Positions 55,291 through 64,000 of a stretch of 64,000 nt of DNA are shown piece after piece. The notes below the pieces were generated by a model. It saw only the letters and a list, made by a program, of their open reading frames with translations, had not been told where the DNA came from and did no database searches. The stretch is from Anthonomus grandis grandis (lineage: Eukaryota; Arthropoda; Insecta; Coleoptera; Curculionidae). Every line of letters starts with the position of its first letter. Positions within the stretch are counted from its first letter, which is position 1. The translations under genes and the position numbers were made by a program. The stretch lies in NCBI RefSeq assembly GCF_022605725.1, contig NC_065546.1, forward strand, positions 29,384,227-29,448,226, given 5' to 3'.

Positions 55291-57104
55291 TATATTGTTC
55301 TATTTTCAGTTTCTGTGATCAAAAATAAAATTTTATATAGATTTACCTCACCCAAATCTGTTTTTGAAATATTTATATTTTGTGAAAATGTAGTATCAAA
55401 TTCTAATGTTCAATATTATTCATCGTGCATTTTCTTTTTTAAACCATATCTATACTATGTACTAATGCAATAACTTGCTTAATTTAAATAGAACACCAAG
55501 TAATAACATTCCTATATAATTATTCCCATTAATGCATACTTTTAGTTTTTTTTCTAATTTTAGAGAGTATCACACCATGACCATGTTGCCCAGGCTTACA
55601 GTTTTTTGAGAATAAGTGATGACGTGAAAGCAGCATTTATAGAATATTTTAATCAAGGACTCACTCCAGCAGCTACAAAAATATACCATGAAACTTTACT
55701 TTACTATTAGCCACAATATCAGAAGAAGATGATGTTTTAAAACTATTAGCCGATGGCCATAAAATCCTATAGATAGAAGTATCTATCATCTATACTATGT
55801 GGAGGTAAAATTATAATTTAATACAACCAGCAAATATTTTTTAAATTGTAATTTTAGGTCCGAAAACTTTGGAGGTCGTACTAGCAAAAGTATGATAGAT
55901 ATTATTAAAAGCAAGCAAAAATGTTATTTGGAAAACAATGTTTACATTGCAATGAAAGAAGATCCTCTTATAGTATGTATACTAACACCTCTTATGAAAC
56001 GTGCGCATAATGAAACCTTTAGCAATGAAATCGTATTTATCGGCACAACAGGTTCTTGTGATCAGACAGGCTCAAATATTACATTTATGTTTGGAGCAAG
56101 TAAAGTTGGCGCCATTCCCCTGGGCTGTGTTATTCATACTTCTCAAAATGAAGAATGCTACACCAAGGCTTTTGTGGAATTAAAAGAAGCTATTGGACGA
56201 TGTGGTTTTTTCGATAAAAGTCCGTTTGTAATTATGACAGACGATAGTATTGCCGAACGTAACGCTTTAAGTAAAGAATTTCCCTCTTCAAAATTATTAT
56301 TATGTTCTTTTCACGTGTGTCAGGCAATGTGGCGGTGGCTTTGGGATACCACTCATAATATTGCAAATATGCAAATATGCAGCGGCGATTATGTTAATGT
56401 TCCGCCAAATCATTTTTGAAAAAGATATTACTGCTTGTGAGGAACTGATAAAAGACATCGTTTTTATCACATGACATTATTTTGAAATATCCGCTATTAC
56501 AAGAACATCTTACACAATTCTGGGGCCGAAGAACCGAATTGTGTATATGCTACAGATCATCGTATTTCACTCGTGGGCATAATACAAATAATAAGTGTCG
56601 ATAAGAATTTTCAAACATAACGTTCTACAGCGAAGCAAATCGTTTAATACTGTGGCTACTATTGATTTTGTATTAAACCAACTGGAAAAACACTACGTTA
56701 GACGCTTAATGGTTATTTTTCATGCATCCGTCATACGATGGTCCGATGATCCGACGGAACTCTGATTGGTTAGACAATTTTCGCACCATCTTCCATACGA
56801 AAATTTTAAGAAATCTTCCGTCATCGGATGAAGTTGAAATAAATTTAACTTTTTATACGATATCGGACTTATTTGACAACTATGACATGACATTTTGTTT
56901 ACGTTTTTTGTTGGTTGTCGTTATATATTATAAAATTGGTAAATTTCTTCTAGTTTTTATTATTTTTCAAAGGATTTTTTGTTGGTGTTTTTTTTCATAA
57001 ATCAGTAGGATAATATAATATGGATCGTTATAGAAAGGTAGAAAAAAAATGTTACTATGGACCACAAATAATTATTACATTATTAGGTACAAAATGAAAG
57101 GATT

Positions 57105-58693
57105 TTGGCTATAGAGACGCAGCGACGCCGAAAAAATGTATTGCTTTTATCTCTTTTTTTATTGCATACCAAAAAGGATTCTAGAAAATATACCCCAAAA
57201 CGATTGGATCAGAGATATTTTCAGGAAACGAAAGGAACAAGGTATCTACCATCAATTACTTAATGAAATGAGACACAGAAAGATATTTTAATTATTTGAG
57301 AATGACATGTGAGACTTGTAATACTCTATTAAATTGTGGGACCTAAATTAACAAAACTCTATTGTGTAAGAGAGCCAATATCTAGTGGTGAACGACTTGC
57401 AGTTACATTAAGGCATGTATAAGATGACTTTTTTATTATTAAGTAAATATTTTCATTAAAAGGTTCTTAAAAATTGACAGACCTATTATATACAAGTATT
57501 GAATATAAATTTTATTAATTGCTACATTATTTAATTTTCTATACAACTTATTCTTTATGCATTCACTGTGTAAATACTTCTAATATACATTTAAGGAAAA
57601 CTTAAATTGTACTATTTTATTTACAGGTACCTTGCTAGTGGCGATAGTATGGTCTCTCTTTCATATGCATTTAGAATTGCTCAAAGTACAGTATCAAGTA
57701 TTATACTTGAAACTTGCAATGTTTTGTGGGATTTATTAAGTGACAAAGTGCTCTGTATTCCAAATGAACAAACCTGGCTAAATATTGCTGGTAATTTTGC
57801 AGAAAGGTGGCAATTACCTCATTGCATTGGAGCAGTTGATGGGAAACATGTTGTAATTCAAGTAGGTATTGTATTTCCCTTAACAGTAATAAATGATATT
57901 AAAGTTATATGTCTTTTAAATACTTACAGGCTCCACCAAATTCAGGATCAACATTTTATAATTATAAAGGATCTCATAGCATTGTTCTCTTAGCATTATG
58001 TGATGCTAAATATAAATTCATAATGGTTGACATTGGCAGTGAAGGGAGACACAGTGATGGAGGGATTTTTAAAAACTCCAACATGGGAAAAAGGCTTTTA
58101 GAAAACGCACTTAATGTTCCAGAACCCTCTATTTTGATAGATAATAAAGATCCTTTAAATTATTATATCGTTGCTGATGAAGCTTTTTCCCTATCCACTT
58201 ATATTATGCGTCCATATCCTGGAAAATTTTTGCCACAAGATAAAAGAATTTTTAATTACAGGTAGAACCAATTTATTTTACTATTAGATTTGAAAAATAA
58301 CTAAAATAGTTTGTTAGGCTTTCTAGAGGGCGCAGAGTGATTGAAAACGCATTTGGGATACTAGCTGCTCGTTGGAGAATATATAGAAATGTTATTATAT
58401 CTAGTAAACCAACCATAATTGCCATAGTGATAGCTACAATTTGCTTACACAATTTCATAATTGATAATGAGCAAAATAAAGAAAAGCAGTATTGTAGTGC
58501 CACAATTATTGATAGGGAAGATGAAAAAGGAAATATTATTGAAGGAGACTGGAGACGTGAACCTAGGCTAAACCTCCTGCCTGTAAACAGGACAAGCACT
58601 AATATGTATGGCAGAGCAGCAGAAAATATGAGGAACAGATTAAAAAAATATTTTATGGAAGATGGAGCAGTCACTTTCCAATGGAATAAATAG
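57105..58693 (+). pseudogene. Harbinger 2 transposase, four exons
   Basis: Exon 1 (about 57105-57412) is decayed: YTPKRLDQRYF, KRKEQGIYHQLLNEMRH, NYLRMTCET and ERLAVTLR in mixed frames. Exons 2-4 (57627-57861, 57930-58261, 58318-58693) have good GT-AG signals and keep one frame of 314 codons: YLASGDSMVSLSYAFRIAQS, HCIGAVDGKHVVIQ (D), NYYIVADEAFSLSTYIMRPY (D), GRRVIENAFGILAARWRIYR (E), stop after FQWNK. The intron after exon 1 would need the donor AAG/GCATGT, a GC rather than GT site. The catalytic core looks intact; the DNA-binding N-terminus does not. Confidence 0.85.
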
Positions 58694-59506
58694 CTTAACA
58701 GTTACAAAATAACTGGAATGAAGGCCTAATTACTTTTAGTAACTTTTTCATCTTAATCTTAATAAAGACTGTAATCCATTTCTAATATTATCAGTTTGTA
58801 CCTATATGGAGAACATTATTTAGTTGTTTATATTAAATTTATTTGGTTCTACATTTAATATTCTAAATGTACATTTCCCTTATAAAAACTATTATGTATG
58901 TTAATCATTTAATATAGTATATAGATATTTTTTTGGTTTCATTTAATCTTAGGTTCTTTATGAGCCTTATAAAATATTTTTTTTAAAGTTATTTTTTATT
59001 TTATATATAAGATTGACTTATTCAACCATTTTGATTTTTTTAAATTAAGTAAATCTCACATTTTGTAAATTGTTTCAGTAGGTGTTCTTGCATTTATTGA
59101 GAAGATGGTCTACATTGCCTTATTCTGGAGTTATATAGCTTATATTTAGTTCTTTAATTTAATTGATATGAACATAATGTAAACTTTTTCATTAAACTCG
59201 AGGGTATATATTATATTCAATATACTTGTACTAATATAAGTTATATTGTTTTTCTTATAGACTTAAGTTATTACTATAAGCAATACTACACTAAAAATAT
59301 ATAGTTTATTGCACTAGACATTTTTTTATTACAGATAGGTAGTTCTTTAAAGTAGTAAAACTAAGGTGAAAAACTGAATCAATGTGTTTAATTAGGAAAT
59401 ATGATTACAATTTAATTTAATTGTAATATTAACGTATAAAATACATTCAATTAAACTAAATTGGAATCTTGTAAATATAAATAATACATATACAAATAAA
59501 TATAAT
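58694..59506. other. AT-rich spacer inside Harbinger 2
   Basis: Between the convergent transposase and MADF-like genes. No frame or repeat recognised. Confidence 0.45.
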
Positions 59507-60161
59507 TTACAAGTATTCTTTGCTGCCCTCATATGCCACTTGCAGCAGCTTGATTTCAAGAAGAGTTCTCTCCTTTTGAGGCATTAATGCCAACATATCA
59601 GATATTCTCTGACAGATTGGATTAATATCTGGCATTGTTGGGGCGGATATCTGTACAGGTTCATTGATTTTTTCAAGGGCTTTTAAAATAGCTCCTTCAA
59701 CCACATTTTGACTAGCCTTTTGACTACCCTTTTGCCTATGTCTCCCCTCATCACCACTAATGGGAGATGTCAGTGGTGATGGAACAGCTGAAGTCGAGGG
59801 TGACTCCCTTGGTAGTGTGACATTTGATACAGTGGGCCGAAAACTCAATGTGTCATTGAGGAATGACATATTATCAAAATATTCCCACCTTCTCTTCCTT
59901 TTTGCTCCTGACCCACTTGGAAGATACTACCCTTTAATTCGCACATATGTGTCTCTTAGATTTCTCCACTTTTTTTGGAGAAAATCTAGAGAAAAATTTG
60001 GATTTTCCCCAAAACTCCTTATAAATCTCTAGCCACATATTGTCCCTAATCGTTTTGCTCCTTTCCTTTAGGTCCAACCTTGAGTCCCACAGCGGTGTTC
60101 TTGCCTGAACACATGAAATGAGGAGTTCCTCCACAGTGTACTCAATAACTTTGGATGACAT
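59507..60161 (-). pseudogene. Harbinger 2 MADF-like partner gene
   Basis: Starts MSSKVIEYTVEELLISCVQA, a MADF N-terminus. The middle of the domain moves to another frame (KKWRNLRDTYVRIKG near 59985-59940), then a stop, then RWEYFDNMSFLNDTLSFRPT and a low-complexity tail (PSTSAVPSPLTSPISGDE), ending ICQRISDMLALMPQKE and LLQVAYEGSKEYL. One frameshift near 60010 and one stop near 59937. Single exon, unlike the partner in Harbinger 1. Confidence 0.75.
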
Positions 60162-61554
60162 CCGAAAATCACAAATGTATATATTACAAGTCTTCAGTCA
60201 CTCAACTTTAAAATGCACAGCAACAATATATCACTGTAGTAAGGGACAGCGGCAGGTTTAAGGAATCCTGGGAGCTTATCTATCTAAAGATTCTTTTCTT
60301 ACCTCTAGTACTGGTTCATCCTCCACGGACTGATCTGGATATCTCTCTGCCATCTTAATTTATTGAATTTGGTATTGATAAATACTAAATTTGATATTCG
60401 TAAGGCCACAACCAGATTGTATTCCAACCAGCACAAATACAAACAAAAACACTTTGAAAAGCTCGAATCTCATTTAGACAAGCTAAAAGAATAGACGCCA
60501 ATTCTGACATTGATAGTAAATAAGGCAAAAATAGTGACAGATGACAAATAATTTCGTACTGACGTCGATCGGATATCGGATGCATGAAAACCAAATAAAT
60601 TTAAAAATAATATCATTTTCTGACCAATAAGAAGCTAATATTTCCACTAATAGAAACGATTTCGTACCGTCGTATGATCGTATGACGGATGCATGAAAAA
60701 TCACCTTAAGTCGTTAAGCACTAAGTCGTAAAACGAATCTAGATTTGCTACATAGACAATTTTGTATCGAAGCAAAGAGTTTACAGGTCGATAAATTAAA
60801 CAATTCCACATTTCACGTGACTTCGTCTGACAATATATTTGTATATGTAGTGCACTCCGACATCGAGATGTTTGATTGTCCTGCAGGCCAAGGAGGTGCA
60901 GTCTGTAAATATTTATGTGCAGTGGAGCTAAATGAGAAACTCTATTTAAAAAACTCCTCTATGCTATCTTTTGAAGATCGTATTTGCTTAGCAAAAATAA
61001 GTGAGGGTAGAGAAATTGACGAATAATTTTTTCAGAATATGAACGAGTTCAGCAATTTTACAAATGAAGTCTCGAGTACTTTGCACACATTACAGAAACA
61101 GACCGATGAATAGTTTCTTCAAGAAGGAATGATTTCTACGGAAATTCAGTCGTCTTCTGTCGATGAAAACTGTAATGAGGAAATTGTGAAATTAGAGGAC
61201 ATTACAAACTCTTTCATAAATATGGTTAAGAATAATCCCAGCAAGCATATGGGAAAAATGCTAACCATATTCAATACAAAGATGGAGCTATTAGTAACGC
61301 CTTCAGCATTTTTCGACTTTTGTTCATTGTTGTCAAAACAAAAAAGACCTAGTGGGAGGAAAATACCTGTACAGCCAACTTCCATTAGTAGAAGAGATAG
61401 CCAAAGAGCACTAAGTTGCGGATCGCGTAGAATTCAATCTGGGAGACCCTCAAAAGAGGAATCAAAAAACAAAAGAATGAAAAGATCTCGAAATCTATCC
61501 AAAAACATAAGCCTTATTCAACCTAATGCTAAAGGCCATGGTACAAACCACTAG

Positions 61555-61907
61555 TTCAAATTTTCGCGTATTTTGTTCTGTGCGCAGATATAGGTGCCTA
61601 TACGAGTATACTAGTAGTAATATCTGTACTTAAAAATATATATTTGTTTCTTATTCATTGACGTTTTTTATAATTTTTGTTTTATTTGTTTCTTGGGTTG
61701 GGAGTCAAAAAATACATGTTTGGTTTATTGCAGTTTCGACATTTCTATTCCTGTTTTTCAAGCAATAAATTAATATTGGTTGTTTAATTATCTAAAAAAT
61801 ATATATAATAATAACAAATATGTCTATTATTTATTAAGCTATAATAATTGCAATAAAAACTTATGCATTTTACCAATTTAATAGATGGGTTATGGCATAT
61901 AGCTTAA
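61555..61907. other. AT-rich 3' region of the MULE
   Basis: Between the MULE C-terminal frame and its right TIR. No coding signal. Confidence 0.5.
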
Positions 61908-62029
61908 TGGGTGCCTAAATCAGTGAGCGTTTGTAGCGTAATTGTGTGCATCAAAAGCTAATAGATTTCAGCACCCTGGTGCCGCCGTATAGGAGCATGT
62001 GTAAATATGCATCCTGGATATCCTATATA

Positions 62030-62750
62030 TAGGGTGTTCGAAAAATAGCCGGAGATATTTCAATGGGTGATTCCTTGTAAAAAAATATGAGAAAAAGTTT
62101 TTATAAACATGGGTCATACAGTTTTCAAGATACAGGGTCATATTTTTATTTTAAATATAATTTTTTTATTAATATTAAAAAAAATTTACTCGATTCTTTT
62201 AAAATTTGGCAGTATTACTTGTTGTATTAAGAGGCTAATTTAGCCCTAATTAGATTAAAATTAAAAGGTCTAGGGGCATCCCGGGGGACATCTTAGCAAA
62301 TATTATTGGCAAAAAAATGTACGCCACTGCCTTTTTTTCAACTTTAATATTTATTGTTTGATTAAGCATTTAAAAATACAACTTTATTGCCTCCTGTTTT
62401 TTTTTTCGTATTCCTCTTCGTTTTCGACAAAAAAAAATAAACACCATTTTATTGCATGCCACTGGACAAAAATGGTTTATTAATTTTTGGTAAAAAAATC
62501 ACAGGTGCCTTGGAAAACAAAAAATCAAAAACATTTTTAGGAGTTTTTTATTGCAACAACAACTACAACAAATGTTGGAAATATCCACCATCCATTTCTG
62601 TACACTTTCTCAAATTAATATTTAAAAAAAAAATGTATCACCCTGTATCTTAAAAACTGTGCATTTCCGGACCTATGTTTATAGAAACTTTTTCTCATAA
62701 TTTTTTACAAGGAATCACCCAATGAAATATCTCCGTCTATTTTTCCCCTG
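62030..62750. mobile_element. MITE with long TIRs (721 bp)
   Basis: The outer about 85 bp are inverted repeats with few mismatches: GGAGATATTTCAATGGGTGA on the left (62052 on) and GGAGATATTTCATTGGGTGA in reverse on the right. Ends TAGGGTGTTCG and CAGGGGAAAAA, TA on both flanks (62028-62029, 62751-62752). No transposase. Likely Tc1/mariner-type. Confidence 0.8.
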
Positions 62751-62759
62751 TATATATTG

Positions 62760-64000
62760 GATATCTATAGAAGATATCCTGTGGACACCTATTGGATATA
62801 CTGTGTTGTCTGGGTATATGATGAATGACTGACTATAAGCCCTCGCATGCCTATAAACAACGACCATATGACTTCGTAACAAAGTCGCCAACACGTAAAC
62901 ACCAAAATAATTAGTGCGGCTAGCTTTAATTGAACATGGAAAAGGTAACAATCATAAAAATGCACTAAAGGGCGTAACGCCCTTTACTTCATTAAAATAT
63001 ACGCCCACTCTAGTAGGTTTAGAATAAAGGATATTTATTCTCGAACGTCCAAAGATATGAAAAACCCATGTATCAAAGTTTATCAGATGGCCAGGGCTTA
63101 GTGACACGCATTTTCGTGTCCGGCGAGACGGAAAATAAGGAAAAAAATTCAAGAAAAATCAGTGGTGGGCTTTAGTGGAGTAGTCGTCGACCCTTGGATT
63201 TTTATCAAAGAACAAACAAGGCGCGTAAAAGGAGACGGGTATAAAGCATACAGATTGATTAAATCAACAGAAACATGCTTATTTTTTCTGTTTATAGGGG
63301 GATAAAATATAGAGGGTTTTAAGGTTGATAACAATGCTGTAGAAAGTTTGACAAAATAAAAAAAATATATTTAGTATAGCAAAAATTAATGTTTTTTTTT
63401 TCACTAAATCGATTCACTTTTCTACAATCTTATACTGCAAAATCATAGAAAATTATCCTAAATTTTAAAACGATTTAGGTAGAAATAAAAAAATGTAATC
63501 TAGGAAAATCTTAAAAATTAGTAAGATGAAGATAAAAAGTGTAATAAATTGTTGAATCTTCAGCAAATTGTTTTTTTCTGGTATAGTTGTTCCAATGACA
63601 TAGGAGAAATCTCACTTTATTATCATATCTTATGATGATTCAAACTGAGAGAGCGATATAGAAGTGAAAACGGTAAACTTTTTTCTGCATCGCTTTTTCA
63701 TATTTATATATTATCAGTAATCATGAACACTCACAATGAAATGCTATTGACCGTAAAAAAAATGGCATTTTCAAAATCAAATTATTTATTTGGATTCGAA
63801 CTATAAAGAGAATATTGATATATTGGTTAATGATTGAAGGGCAAAAATGTTGTTATTGACTGAGACACATGTCTGCCGAGGTAAATTGTAGTAAAATAAA
63901 CATTGATGGTTTTGCACTGTACTACAGCTGGAGCAACGTGCTACAACAAACAGGAACTGGTAGGAATAAGGCGCTTGTATAAAACGATATCAAATATAAC
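62760..64000. other. Unassigned AT-rich stretch at the window end
   Basis: Short frames at 62952-63334 on the minus strand match nothing known. The GATATCC-type sequence around 62755-62800 resembles 54230-54400 and is probably the old target of the MULE. Nothing else supported. Confidence 0.4.

Larger units (their letters stand above)
56709..60705 (+). mobile_element. PIF/Harbinger DNA transposon 2
   Basis: Inverted ends TTTTTCATGCATCCGTCATA on both sides (from 56715 and, reversed, to about 60700), preceded by GGTTA on the left and GGTGA on the right. TTA flanks at 56706-56708 and 60706-60708. About 4.0 kb. It encodes a multi-exon transposase on the plus strand and a MADF-like gene on the minus strand, arranged tail to tail rather than interlocked. 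It inserted in the MULE transposase gene. The left edge is uncertain by two bases. Confidence 0.9.
54715..61554 (+). pseudogene. MULE transposase with SWIM finger, split and decayed
   Basis: N-terminal parts: EYAETIKSVLKRIDPVCKIL (54760 on), then RISDDVKAAFIEYFNQGLTP (55600 on), an intron at about 55803-55857, and the catalytic domain in frame 55892-56419: FIGTTGSCDQTGSNITFMFG, VIMTDDSIAERNALSKEF, LCSFHVCQAMWRWLWD. The first catalytic Asp (normally I/F-D-T-T-G) is Gly here. The frame is broken after 56419. RGHNTNN and NQLEKHYVRRL precede the Harbinger insertion at 56709. Beyond it at 60706 come NIFVYVVHSDIEMFDCPAGQ then CKYLCAV, a SWIM finger with the usual His of CKH replaced by Tyr. The C-terminus has SGRKIPVQPTSISRRDSQRA and GRPSKEE, typical of the family. 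Stops near 61110 and elsewhere. Confidence 0.85.
54395..62014 (+). mobile_element. MULE (Mutator-like) DNA transposon, split by Harbinger 2
   Basis: Long terminal inverted repeats start GGATGCATATTTACACATGC. The right TIR is 61908-62014 (107 bp) and the left is the same sequence with a 78-bp hairpin element inserted. The flanks TGGCTATCCT (54385-54394) and TGGATATCCT (62015-62024) form a 10-bp duplication with one mismatch, in the 8-11 bp range of MULEs. The interior encodes a MULE transposase with SWIM finger. A Harbinger (56709-60705) and a small MITE (55091-55290) are nested inside. Confidence 0.9.

Noticed and set aside
116..63334. Many open frames of 60-120 codons on the strand opposite recognised genes (for example 2272-2520, 13813-14052, 27155-27511, 50196-50492)
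   Set aside because: They overlap motif-bearing frames, have no motifs of their own and are expected by chance.

Overview
This is transposon-dense, AT-rich nuclear DNA of an arthropod, most likely an insect. The evidence is the mix of element types: BEL/Pao and Ty3/gypsy LTR retrotransposons, LINE fragments, PIF/Harbinger transposases with MADF partner genes, hAT, P-element-type (THAP), MULE and mariner-like transposases, and many small inverted-repeat elements. No bacterial features are present. I cannot name the species. No host gene is identified with certainty; the best candidate is one 82-bp exon-like segment at 11454-11535.

Left third. A decayed BEL/Pao copy (1 to about 4250, + strand) is followed by unidentified sequence, a rearranged gypsy LTR (6551-6873), and a minus-strand gypsy element (7359-11276) that lacks the end of RT and most of RNase H. 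Stack B follows. A dead P-type transposase gene (11932-22367, + strand) is split by a minus-strand BEL/Pao element (12201-21415, target duplication CAAGA). The 5' LTR of that element is itself split by a complete hAT element (18498-21299, 8-bp target duplication GTCCGGGG).

Centre, stack A. A CR1/jockey-like LINE on the minus strand (about 24785-39470) carries an insertion of a DNA transposon (25728-38478). That transposon has terminal inverted repeats and a DUF7869-like gene. A 5'-truncated LINE (25994-26855, 12-bp duplication) and a PIF/Harbinger element (28072-37771, TAA duplication, 34-bp perfect TIRs) both inserted into it. The Harbinger transposase exon is in turn split by a BEL/Pao element (30084-36835) with identical 321-bp LTRs and a GGTAC duplication. 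With the BEL/Pao removed, the Harbinger transposase frame is uninterrupted (387 codons), and its MADF partner gene lies interlocked with it on the opposite strand.

Right third. There is a broken THAP gene (40131-43900), a gypsy LTR/internal/LTR chimera (41913-42903), a 175-bp palindrome (43904-44078), a decayed mariner-like transposase (45120-46268), an uninterrupted 957-residue P-type transposase (48068-50941, minus strand) and a multi-exon DUF4806-like gene (52781-53890). Stack C closes the window: a MULE with about 107-bp TIRs (54395-62014), whose SWIM-type transposase gene is split by a second Harbinger element (56709-60705) and whose left TIR holds a 78-bp hairpin element.

All family calls rest on motifs read by eye. 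Splice sites and element ends were placed by matching GT-AG signals, inverted repeats and target duplications. None has been checked against a database.
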